From Malacoplasma sp. (GTDB taxonomy: Bacteria > Bacillota_I > Bacilli_A > Mycoplasmatales > Mycoplasmoidaceae), in assembly GCA_021444005.1 (NCBI GenBank), contig JABUSB010000001.1, positions 295,957 through 359,956 of the forward strand: a stretch of 64,000 bases of DNA. Reading direction: 5' to 3'. The position numbers were made by a program, and so were the translations under genes. Within the stretch, counting starts at the first letter, position 1, and every line of letters starts with the position of its first letter. Under the pieces are notes generated by a model that was given only the letters and a program-made list of their open reading frames with translations, had not been told where the DNA came from and ran no database searches. This document shows, one piece after another, positions 47,237-56,244 of the stretch.

Positions 47237-49891
47237 ATGAAAAAAACAAATGACAAACCAGTTTTAAATAATGGGAATAGTACTGCAGCTGCTTCAAGCA
47301 TTGAAAGAGCAAGTGCGCAAGTAGCAGTTGCTCAAAAACCATTTTTAAACGTTGAAAATTTAGATATGCTTTTTAAAGTTAGGGGTTGATATTTTAAAGC
47401 CCTTGACGGAATTAGTTTTAATGTAAATGAAGGGGACTTTTTTGGAATTATTGGGGAATCTGGTAGTGGGAAATCAACTACTGGAAAATGTTTAATCAAA
47501 TTACATCAACCAACTGGTGGAAAAATTGAAATTGATAACAACTTAGTTTCTAACAAGCACTTAAGTAAAAAAACAAAGAAATGGTTAAGAAAAAATGTGC
47601 AAATGATTTTCCAAGATCCAATGGCATCTTTGAACCCGACAAAAAACATTTTGCAATTAATTTCAGAACCCATTTCAATTAATAAAAGTTTGTATACAAA
47701 AGCAATTGAAAAATGAAAATTGCTTAACAAGATGAGTAAATACTTGTATGTTGAGTTTTTAACTACTAAAAACAAAGCACTACAAGAATTTAAAAGTAAC
47801 TATTTAAACTTGCTAATAAAAAAACTAAATGATGTTTATGATGTTTTTGTAAACCAAAACTATAGTGATCTAGACTTTAATAGTGCAAGAGAGAAAATCA
47901 TTTTTAATATGGATACTTTTGTTGAAAAAATCAACGAAACAACCCCTTTAATTTATGAATTTAGTAAGCGTTTTGAACAATTAATTGATGATCTAGATTC
48001 ACAATACCTTAGTGAAAACTATGCAGAAGTTTACAAAAATTACGAAAACCTTTTAATTCAATACAAGCATTATGACAACATCTTTAAGTATTCTGATGCT
48101 GGTTATGCTGAAAAAACAAAACTAGATAATACTAAAAAAGAAATTAAAGAGTTTAAATACAACTACAAACACAATTATGTGTTACAAAACTATGAATATT
48201 TGAAGAGTTGAAAAATTACGGTTAACGGGAAACTTAAAACTTTAAAACAAGCATTAAGATTTTCGAAAGATGAATTAGAATACGCTTTAAATTTAATTGA
48301 TTTGTACCAAAAGAAAATTGAATTAAGATTTGCTAAATCGGTAGTTAAATTCAAACACTTAAATGAAGATTCAATCAATTCAATTTCTAGTAAAGTTAAA
48401 AAAGCAATTCAAGTTTTGTTTGCACCAATTTTTGATGAAGTTACTAAAATTAGCAAGTTATTCAAAAGTACAAGTTTACAGGAAAGATCAAGATTAGTTT
48501 TACAATTAGACACAATTAAAAAAATCTCAGTCTTGTTTTATGAAAGCTACAAAACAAACCGTTGGAGTGACTTTGGTTACATCCAAGCACAATACAATGT
48601 TTTAGTAGCTAATAACAAAGACTTTAATATTTTTGACAATGAATCTGCTAAAGGGTTTGATGCATTTTATAAAACAGTTTCCACATCATTCAAAGATTTA
48701 AGTGATTTGTTTAAATTAGCGCTTAAAACTAATCAAGACAATTTCAATAACTACAATAGCGAAAGAAATAAACTTGAAGAACAAAAACAATCGCATTTGA
48801 TTCAACTAAATAAAATTAAAGCAAAGTATAGTAAAGGCTCTAATGAGTATAATGACAATGCTGCTAAATTTAATAGTTGTAAACGTGATTTTGAAAAAGC
48901 GAAAATCGACCGTAACAATCACGTTAAAAACGTTGTAATGGGTGAAAAATCAAATGAACAAAAGAGATTTATGCAAATCACAAACAACAATATTAATAAA
49001 ATTTATCACCAATATTGTCAGCGTAAACGTGATTTAAAACACCTAATTAACAACCAATTAAAAGCAATTAAAAGAATTGCGATTGCGGAAATGCGTGATG
49101 ATGCTAAAGTTTCATTTGTCAAAAAAGCATTCTCATACTTGGGATTCTGTTCAAATTATTCAATCTTGAAAAACGAAATTAAGCTACGTTGAAAATCATT
49201 GGTAGCGATTGAATTTGAATACAAAAACACACTAGACGAAGTTAAAACAAACTCACTAATTTCGGAAATTAAATCAATTTATAATTGAATTTTTATTCCA
49301 AAATTAGTTGCCCTAACAAAACGAAAATCTGTGTATGATGCACTAGATAGTGTTGGTTTAAAACGTGAACACGCTTACCGTTACCCACACGAGTTTTCAG
49401 GAGGGCAACGTCAAAGAATTGTAATTGCACGTGCTTTAATTAATAATCCAAAGATTATTATTGCGGATGAACCAATTAGTGCATTAGACGTTTCAATTCA
49501 AGCCCAAATTATTAACATTCTTCAAGACTTGTGTGTTAAGAAAAAAGTTACTGTTTTACTAATTGCACACGACCTTTCAATGGTAAACTATGTATGTAAT
49601 AATGTAATTATTATGCACCGTGGTCGAATTCTTGAAAAAGGTAATGTGGATAAAATCTTTAAAAACCCAATCCACCCTTACACTAGATCTCTAATGCGTG
49701 CTACTCCTAAATTGACAAGAGTCCACATTGACTTAGCTGCATTTAGTGAAGAATTCACATATGACCGTGATTGAAGTGCATTTAACCGACCACATTTTTA
49801 CAAAATTAATAGCAATTTAGACCATCAAGTATATGGCACTCGAGAACAATTAAGTGAATGAGTAAAACTTAAATATCAAGAAGATGAATAA
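47237..49891 (+). CDS. oppF: Oligopeptide ABC transporter ATPase OppF with giant insertion
   Basis: 884 aa, against about 310-330 in most bacteria. Walker A GESGSGKS (about 74-81) and the Q-loop MIFQDPMASLNPTKN (about 120-134) are followed by some 500 extra residues. The signature FSGGQRQRI (near 718), Walker B IIIADEPISALDVS and the H-loop LIAHD then complete the nucleotide-binding domain. The insertion is strongly helical and charged (for example ERNKLEEQKQSHLIQLNK). I recall similarly enlarged OppF in pneumoniae-group mycoplasmas. All catalytic motifs are intact, so it is presumably active. Its stop overlaps the start of the next gene by eight bases. Confidence 0.93.
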
Positions 49892-50507
49892 TAAAAATTC
49901 AAAGAAGAAAAACCCATCAATCATAACTCAAGGGTATACAAAGTATGGTAATCAAAATGATGATCAAAAAAGTGCTTTTGAAAATAAAGACCCTGTGAGT
50001 AAAGCACAATTAAAAGCTGTAAAGAAAGCGAAAAATTATCCTAAAGGGTATTTTTCGTTTTTCTTTATTTGTTTAGCCTCACTTGCTGTTTTTTTAATTT
50101 CCTTTCTTACCAAAACGCAAGTGATTGATGAAAACAATAATTCTGTGTATTACCACTTGGTGTGACAAGATAGTTTAAGTCTGGGTGCTGGTGCTGGCTT
50201 TTTATTTAATATGTTCTGGTGGTTTTGAAGACAAAACTTTGCTTTAAGAATGCGGTATACGAGTCGGCAAATGCTAGATATTTATACGTATAAGCAATTT
50301 CGCGAACGGAAAAATTGGGTCATTCAAAACTATTACAACATTAATGTAAAATCATTTGAAGAATATGAAGATTTTTGTATTAATAAGAAAAAAAGTACAG
50401 CATTAATGTTTTATATTTCAACGGGAATTTTTGCTTTTTTATTTGTAATTGCAATCATCTTATCACTTACCACTGTTAAGGGCGCTCATTACGTTGTGGG
50501 ATACTAA
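49884..50507 (+). CDS. Small membrane protein (DUF3899-like)
   Basis: 207 aa. A polar N-terminus of about 50 residues precedes a membrane segment (YFSFFFICLASLAVFLISFL). A second hydrophobic segment lies around 100-118 with several Trp (TGA and TGG coded), then a charged cytoplasmic part (RERKNWVIQNYY) and a C-terminal membrane segment (FYISTGIFAFLFVIAIILSL). The layout and the Arg/Tyr-rich middle resemble DUF3899 proteins; this is a weak assignment. The ATG overlaps the oppF stop, so it is translated with the opp operon and ends it. Confidence 0.6.
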
Positions 50508-50513
50508 ACCGAT

Positions 50514-50544
50514 AAACTTGTCTTAAAATAGACAAGTTTTTTAT
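50514..50544 (+). terminator. Terminator of the opp operon
   Basis: AAACTTGTCT and AGACAAGTTT form a 10-bp stem with loop TAAAAT, followed by a T-run. Confidence 0.85.
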
Positions 50545-50607
50545 TTATCTCTATTTTAAATAAATTTTTAAAAGCATAAAATATATTAGTTAACCTTAAA
50601 AAAGATA

Positions 50608-51936
50608 ATGAAAAAAACCAAACTATTTATTTCCATTTTGTTTGCATTAATTTTGCTTGTAGGGATTGGAATCGGCATTTATTTTTATTTAAACCGTGAT
50701 ACCAATCCAAATGATAATAGTACTAATCAATCACAAAATCCCACAACAAGTGTTTCAACTTCTTCTGGATATGTCAGATCTCCATACGGGGCACAATTTA
50801 GTATTAATGATGCACAAGACGCAAGTTTTGTAGTGTCTTACTCCCACTTTGACTCACCAGGTGTTTCCACTTCTCTAAATTCATTAAATGAAGTGGAAAC
50901 AAAATCAGATATTAGTGGGCAAGGGAGTCAAGAAGTTAGAGAAGCTAATAACATTAGTTTAGTATTAGATTATTTTAAAAATTATTTTAATAACCAAAAC
51001 ATTATCTTTATGGGTGATACTAACATTCAATTAGGGAATCAAGCAAAAGCATTTGCCAGTTTAGAAAATACCTCTTATCAAATGCTATTTGCAGATAATG
51101 CAACTTATAACACTAGTTTTAGTACTACATTTGAATCATTTGCTAATCCTTATGACAAGTTTATCTATGCAATTGATAATAATCAATTCAGCATTGCCCA
51201 AAGTGATAGCTCATATTATGATGACATTAAAAGTGTAGTAAGACCTAATTTTGCAAATGGATTTGCAATCGATTCTTATTTAACATTACCTTCTCAAACT
51301 ATGAGTAATGGAGCTTCTTGAATTGATTACAATAATAGTTTTTATAGTGGTGAAGATGAAAACCAATTAATTACCAATTATTTAAGATATGCAGTTTCAG
51401 ATCACTTACCAGTTGGTTTTAATTTAGTTTACAAGAACTTAATTAATGTAGATTCTTCTATCCGGGTTGGCGGATGGAATGCACTTAACTTTAATTTAGA
51501 TACGGGTGATTTGGCTGCTTTTGATTTTAATCAAGTTGCAGCAAAATCTACTAAATCTGCAAATGATAAAAGACAATTGCATGCTATTAATTTAGCAAAA
51601 ATTATTTACAATGCTAAGTTTGATGTGATTGGGCTTTTAGAAATTAATAAAAACCAAAATGAAACAAATCTCAATTATTTTTTAAATTATTTAAATTCAT
51701 TAGCAAATAACAATAATGAAATTCAATATGATGCAATATTGTCAGGTAATACTCCAGCGATTAATCCTAATAGTAGTCAAGTAGAAGAGGTGATGCTAAT
51801 TTACAATACTAAGAAATTAAGTATTTTAAATTCCCCATCTCCCGCTTTTTATCAGACTAATGATTCAAGCACTTCTAATATGAATGTTTTGTTTAATAAT
51901 TTAAAATTTATTGATTTTAAATATAAAGAAATTTAA
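50608..51936 (+). CDS. Membrane-anchored nuclease, endonuclease/exonuclease/phosphatase family, permuted
   Basis: 442 aa. An N-terminal anchor (about 5-28, no lipobox Cys) and a Ser/Thr/Asn linker place the rest outside the cell. The catalytic motifs of the DNase I-like fold are all present, but in shifted order: SHFDSPG (His80), MGDTN (Asp137, Asn139), PYDKFIYA and SDHLPV (Asp265, His266) come first. GGWNALNF (Asn291), FDVIGLLEIN (Glu345) and VEEVMLIYN, normally N-terminal, come last. It looks like a circular permutation of the usual MnuA-type domain. It would degrade host nucleic acids to feed nucleotide uptake. It stands alone between two terminators. Confidence 0.7.
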
Positions 51937-52019
51937 GCTATTGAGTTTTTATTAAAATGCTTGCATAAGTGTATTGATTAACTTTATTGAGATAATAATT
52001 AATTTTGCAATATCTTATG

Positions 52020-52025
52020 TATAAT
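52020..52025 (+). promoter_or_regulatory. Candidate -10 box for rpsD
   Basis: TATAAT with a TG two bases before it (TGTATAAT). It would start transcription near 52031, leaving a 5' leader of about 170 bases. Confidence 0.5.
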
Positions 52026-52032
52026 ATTTAAA

Positions 52033-52157
52033 GCATAATCAGCATTTTAATATTTAAAGCAATAATTTAATGGCTTAATAGTTTTGCAAGTAAGGTTGCT
52101 GAATCCCGAACCCATCTACATTAAATTACCTTTATAGAATTAAATCCCTTATTATGC
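52033..52157 (+). promoter_or_regulatory. Structured 5' leader of rpsD (candidate S4 autoregulatory RNA)
   Basis: The region is noticeably less AT-rich in its centre (AATCCCGAACCCATCTAC) than nearby spacers. GCATAAT at 52033-52039 pairs with ATTATGC at 52151-52157, closing a domain of about 125 bases. TTAAAGC/GGCTTAA and other short helices lie inside. Autogenous control of rpsD by S4 is known in Bacillus; whether this RNA is the equivalent is inference. Confidence 0.4.
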
Positions 52158-52202
52158 AATTATTTATTATTTTTTAAAATATTTGTAAAGGAAATTTTTT
52201 AT

Positions 52203-52811
52203 ATGTCTCGATATTTAGGCAGTATTACAAAAAAATCACGTCGTTATGGTTTTTCTTTACTTGAAAACAATATGGAGTTTTCAAAGGGTAAGAAAAGAAC
52301 ATATGCTCCCGGACAACACGGTAATAAAAGAGTTAAGTTATCAAATTATGGTGAACAACTTGTAGAAAAACAAAAGATGATGTATTTGTATGGAATGAAT
52401 GACCGTCAATTCCGTCGTTTGTTTTTAACAGCTACTAAAATGCCAGGTGCATTAACACTTAATGTTTTTATTGTTTTAGAAAGTAGATTAGACAACCTTG
52501 TATTTCGTATGGGGTTAGCTGCAACTAGACGTGCAGCGCGTCAATTAGTAAATCACGGTCACATTTTAGTAGATGGTAAAAAAGTGACGATCCCTTCTTG
52601 TTTGATTAAATTGGGGCAACAAATTGAAGTTGTTGAAAGATCTAAGAAATTACCAGTAGTATTAGCTGGTACTAACAACCCACAATGTAATTATGTAGAT
52701 TCTGATCGTCAAAACAAAAAAGGAAAATACATTAGACACCCTGAAAGAGATGAATTACCAGATGGTATTAATGAAGCTTACGTTGTTGAATGGTTCAACC
52801 GTCTAGTATAG
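52203..52811 (+). CDS. rpsD: 30S ribosomal protein S4
   Basis: 202 aa, the usual length. S4 nucleates assembly of the 30S body on 16S rRNA. The start MSRYLGSITKKSRRYGFSL, the conserved YAPGQHG, LESRLDNLVFRMG and the S4 RNA-binding domain segment ARQLVNHGHILVDGKKV are all present. The end VVEWFNRLV is typical. A good ribosome binding site AAGGAAA lies before the ATG. It is a single gene between its leader and a terminator. Confidence 0.97.
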   Translation: MSRYLGSITKKSRRYGFSLLENNMEFSKGKKRTYAPGQHGNKRVKLSNYGEQLVEKQKMMYLYGMNDRQFRRLFLTATKMPGALTLNVFIVLESRLDNLVFRMGLAATRRAARQLVNHGHILVDGKKVTIPSCLIKLGQQIEVVERSKKLPVVLAGTNNPQCNYVDSDRQNKKGKYIRHPERDELPDGINEAYVVEWFNRLV

Positions 52812-52823
52812 TAAATCAGTTAA

Positions 52824-52856
52824 ATAGCACCACTAAAGTGCTATTTTTTTTTTTTT
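52824..52856 (+). terminator. Terminator after rpsD
   Basis: AAATAGCAC/GTGCTATTT hairpin followed by a run of about 14 T. Confidence 0.9.
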
Positions 52857-52928
52857 ATCTACTAATTAATTGTTCGTAAATTAATTATTTTTATTATTTT
52901 ATAATTCATTGGTTTTTTATAATAAAGT

Positions 52929-53606
52929 ATGATTATGAATCAAAACAATAAATTTCAAATTGCAGTGGACGGGACTGCAGCTAGTGGGAAAAGTACCATT
53001 TGTAAATTAATCGCTAAAGAGTTTAATTTTGTTTTTGTTACCACTGGTGGGTTTTACCGTTCGATCGCTTACTTTTTAAATCAAAAGGGGTTGGTAGAAG
53101 CTAAACAAGATGCAATTATTCAAGAGTTAAATCAGCATCAAATTGAAGTGAATCAAGATCTTTTTTATATTGATAAAGTTGATGTTAGCAAGCAATTAAA
53201 GCAAAATGAAATCTCATTAATTGCTAGCAACATTGCCACAAGACCATATATAAGAGATTATGTTAATCAAATTCTTTTAAATTTAGTTAACACAAATCCC
53301 TTTATTATAATGGATGGTCGGGGGATAGTTGATGAGATAATGCCCAATGCTGATTTACAATTTTATTTTTATTGTTCAATAGCATCTCGTGCCAAAAGAA
53401 GGGTAGAAGAGATTAGAAAACTTGGTAATAAAGCTTCTTTTTTAAAAATCTATTGGGATTTATTAAAAAGGGATTATTTTGACAAACACCGTAAAATTGC
53501 CCCTTCTAAGAAAAATGCTCAAATGGTTTTAATCAAAACGAGTAATAAAACAATTAACCAAGTCTTTGAAGAAACTAAAAAATACATAAAGGATAAAATA
53601 TGCTAA
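52929..53606 (+). CDS. cmk: Cytidylate kinase
   Basis: 225 aa. It phosphorylates CMP/dCMP to the diphosphate. The P-loop is DGTAASGKST (14-23). The family segments FVTTGGFYRSIA, ISLIASNIATRPYIR, IIMDGRGIVDEIMP and the lid Arg-rich ASRAKRRVEE follow. The usual GTMYRA motif appears as GGFYRS. The start may be ATG 52929 or ATG 52935 two codons later. The 3' end overlaps der by seven bases, the common cmk-der pairing in mollicutes. Confidence 0.93.
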   Translation: MIMNQNNKFQIAVDGTAASGKSTICKLIAKEFNFVFVTTGGFYRSIAYFLNQKGLVEAKQDAIIQELNQHQIEVNQDLFYIDKVDVSKQLKQNEISLIASNIATRPYIRDYVNQILLNLVNTNPFIIMDGRGIVDEIMPNADLQFYFYCSIASRAKRRVEEIRKLGNKASFLKIYWDLLKRDYFDKHRKIAPSKKNAQMVLIKTSNKTINQVFEETKKYIKDKIC

Positions 53607-54931
53607 CAGTTGCAATTGTGGGAAAACCAAATGTGGGTAAATCGACTTTGTTTAACCGCATTATCGGGGTTAATAAAGCAATAGTTGATTCTAGTCCTGG
53701 AGTTACTCGAGATCGGATTGAAGCTTATGGACAATGGTTAACCCAAACTTTTAAAATCATTGATACTGGTGGCTTAATGCTAGATGAATTTGATTTTAAA
53801 AAACAAGTTGAATTGCAAGTAAATTATGCAATTGATAAAGCAGATGCCATTATTTTTTTAGTTTCGTTTCAAGAAGGAATTAACCAAGATGATTTTTATG
53901 TTTCAAAACTATTAAAGAAATATAAATCGAAAAAAGTTTTTATTACCGTTAACAAATCAGAAAACCGGGATCCGATTAATGATAGCGAATTAGAATACTT
54001 AAAGTTTGGTTTTCAGTCCCCCTATTTTATTTCCAGTACGCACGGAATTGGAATTGGAGATTTGTTAGATGCGATTGTTAAAACCCCAACAAATGCAAAA
54101 GAGAAAGACAATTCCTTTAAATTTTGCATTATTGGCAAACCAAATGTGGGCAAATCAAGTTTGGTGAATGCAATCTTAAATGAGGAAAGAATGATTACCT
54201 CAAATATTGCCAATACGACAAGAGATGCGGTGGATTCATATTTTAAAAGGAACCAAAAAGAATACACAATTATTGATACTGCTGGAATTAGACGCAAGGG
54301 GAAAATCCAGCAAGGGGTTGATAAGTATTCTTATTTAAGGGTTAATCAATCAATTTCAAGAAGTAATTTAATTGTAGTGTTGTTAGATGGATCAACTGAT
54401 TTTGATGAACAAGACGAGACAATTGCGGGATTAGCTTATAAAGCTAATATCCCAACAATTATTGCAGTTAACAAATGGGATATAGTAGCTGATAAAGACG
54501 AAAAAACAATGAATAAGCTTTTAAAGATTATTAAAATTAAATTTAATTTCTTAAGCTGAGCACCAATTGTATTTCTAAGTGCTAAAGAAAATAAAAGAAT
54601 TAATACTTTATTTGATCAAATCCAAAATATTAGAGCAATTTTAGAAAAGAAATACAATTCAAAAATATTATCTGAACTTGTGTGAAAATTGCAAATGCTT
54701 AACACCCCTCCTTTGTTTAACCGGGGTCGAATTAAAATCAATCACGTCACACAAGTTTATGGTCAAATCCCAACCTTTGTTTTATTTTGTAATAATCCCC
54801 AATACTTGCATTTCAGCTATGCAAGGTATTTAGAAAATGAAATGCGTAAAAGCTTGGGATTGACAAACGTCCCGATTACCTTATTTTTCAAATCAAAAAC
54901 GAGTAATACAAGAAATAATAGTGAAAGTTAA
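53600..54931 (+). CDS. der: GTPase Der (EngA)
   Basis: 443 aa. A tandem-GTPase ribosome assembly factor for the 50S subunit. The first G domain has GKPNVGKST (8-16), DTGG and NKSE. The second has GKPNVGKSS (near 181-189), DTAGIRRKGK and NKWD. The C-terminal KH-like domain follows, with TPPLFNRGRIKINHVTQ and PITLFFKSK. TGA-coded Trp occurs in the second half. The ATG overlaps the cmk stop, indicating translational coupling. Confidence 0.96.
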
Positions 54932-54997
54932 GATATTGTAAATAACTTTTATAATCTTTTTTGTAATAAATTGTTATATAAAAAATTTATTATATAT

Positions 54998-55003
54998 TAT
55001 AAT
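54998..55003 (+). promoter_or_regulatory. Candidate -10 box for the tRNA pair
   Basis: TATAAT lies 20 bases before the first tRNA. Confidence 0.45.
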
Positions 55004-55022
55004 TTTAAAGTTATTACATTAA

Positions 55023-55099
55023 GGAAGTATAGCTCAGTTGGTTAGAGCACACCCCTGATAAGGGTGAGGTCGATGGTTCGAGTCCATTTACTTCCACCA
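55023..55099 (+). tRNA. tRNA-Ile (GAT)
   Basis: Full cloverleaf of 77 bases including encoded CCA. Acceptor GGAAGTA pairs with TACTTCC. The anticodon loop CTGATAA gives anticodon GAT, closed by CACCC/GGGTG. T-arm GGTTCGAGTCC is present. Confidence 0.95.
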
Positions 55100-55103
55100 T
55101 TTC

Positions 55104-55179
55104 GGGGGTATAGCTCAGCTGATAGAGCATTTGACTTGCAATCAAAAGGTCGTGGGTTTGAATCCCATTACCTCCACCA
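55104..55179 (+). tRNA. tRNA-Ala (TGC)
   Basis: Full cloverleaf of 76 bases with encoded CCA. The anticodon loop CTTGCAA gives anticodon TGC. Acceptor GGGGGTA/TACCTCC contains the G3-U70 wobble that identifies tRNA-Ala. It lies four bases after tRNA-Ile. No rRNA genes are adjacent. Confidence 0.95.
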
Positions 55180-55188
55180 TTTAAATTA

Positions 55189-55226
55189 ATAAAAAATAGT
55201 TAAATTAAAATTAACTATTTTTTTTT
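55189..55226. terminator. Terminator after the tRNA pair
   Basis: AAAAAATAGTTAA and TTAACTATTTTTT form a long stem with a T-run. It is symmetric, so it can also end degV on the minus strand. Confidence 0.8.
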
Positions 55227-55252
55227 TATTTAATCTAATATCTATTAAATTT

Positions 55253-56101
55253 TTAATTTGCTTCAATATAGATGGCAAATGTGTCAATTCCAGTGTGGAC
55301 TGTAATTGCTGATGGGAATAAAGACTGAATTGTTGTAAATTGAATTTTTTGATCAATTTTAGCTTTTATTTCTTTGTTTTTGTTTTCATCAATAAATGTA
55401 GTATAAAAGAATGCATTTTTAATTTTGTTTTTTGTGTAATTGATTCTTTTGTCAATTTCAGCTAATGCTTTATCAATTGCTTTATCAATTGATGTTGTTT
55501 TGTCAAAAAAATCAAGGGCACCATCAAACGTAATTAAGATATTTAATCCTAATGCTTTTGCAATTGCTGCTTTTAGAGTTGAAACTCTGCCACCTTTTTT
55601 TAATTGTGTTAAATCCGAAACTACCAAGATTCCCGCCCTTTTATTAGATCTATCTTCGATTGCTTGTTCAATTTCTGCAATTGATTTGTTTTCTTTTATC
55701 ATTTTCGAAACTAAATCAATGATTGCTTTATTTCCAAATCCAAAATCTTTTCCATTAAGCACAATAATTTCTTTATCTTCAAAATCTTCTTTAGCCATTA
55801 GTCAAGTTTTATAAGTCCCAGATATTCCACTACTTATGGGAAGGACAAAAATTTTGTCATATTGCTCTTTTAGTTGATTTAAAATTTCAATCATTTCCCC
55901 AATTGGAGTTTGTGAAGTTTTTAAATCACTTTTAGCTTTAATTTTTTCAATAATTTGCAGGGAATCAATATCCATTAATTCCCGATAATTTTTCTCAACT
56001 CCATTAATGTTTTCACTAATCATTAGGGGAACACAATACACATCTTTAATTTCGCCATTTTTAATCCCGGTTGACGAGTCCACAATAATACAATATTTCA
56101 T
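55253..56101 (-). CDS. DegV family fatty-acid-binding protein
   Basis: 282 aa, the family length. The N-terminus KYCIIVDSSTGI (the DSS/T start), TSQTPIGEM, LPISSGISGTYKT and the later LTQLKKGGRVSTLKA are the fatty-acid-contacting DegV segments. These proteins hand fatty acids to FakA for phosphorylation (FakB role) and so feed phospholipid synthesis in bacteria that cannot make fatty acids. One TGA Trp lies between the two halves. It is divergent from cas9 and not part of the CRISPR unit. Confidence 0.9.
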
Positions 56102-56206
56102 ATTAACTAAACCTTTGATTTTTTATTAGTGTAATAATTTATAAGTTATTTTTATAAGTCTATATAAATTATTGCTAATTTTTTATTAATCTTTTCATTT
56201 TTTTGT

Positions 56207-56212
56207 TATAAA
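56207..56212 (+). promoter_or_regulatory. Candidate -10 box for cas9
   Basis: A TATAAA box lies 33 bases before the cas9 ATG. A GGAGA ribosome binding site (56233-56237) follows. Confidence 0.4.
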
Positions 56213-56244
56213 AAAATTAAATAAGTGTATTTGGAGACTTTGAA

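Noticed and set aside
55104..55179. Second tRNA read as tRNA-Cys because GCA is visible in the loop
   Set aside because: The seven-base loop is CTTGCAA, so positions 34-36 are TGC. The G3-U70 pair also identifies alanine.
55023..55179. tRNA-Ile/tRNA-Ala pair as part of an rRNA operon spacer
   Set aside because: der lies upstream and a terminator plus degV downstream. No 16S or 23S sequence is present.
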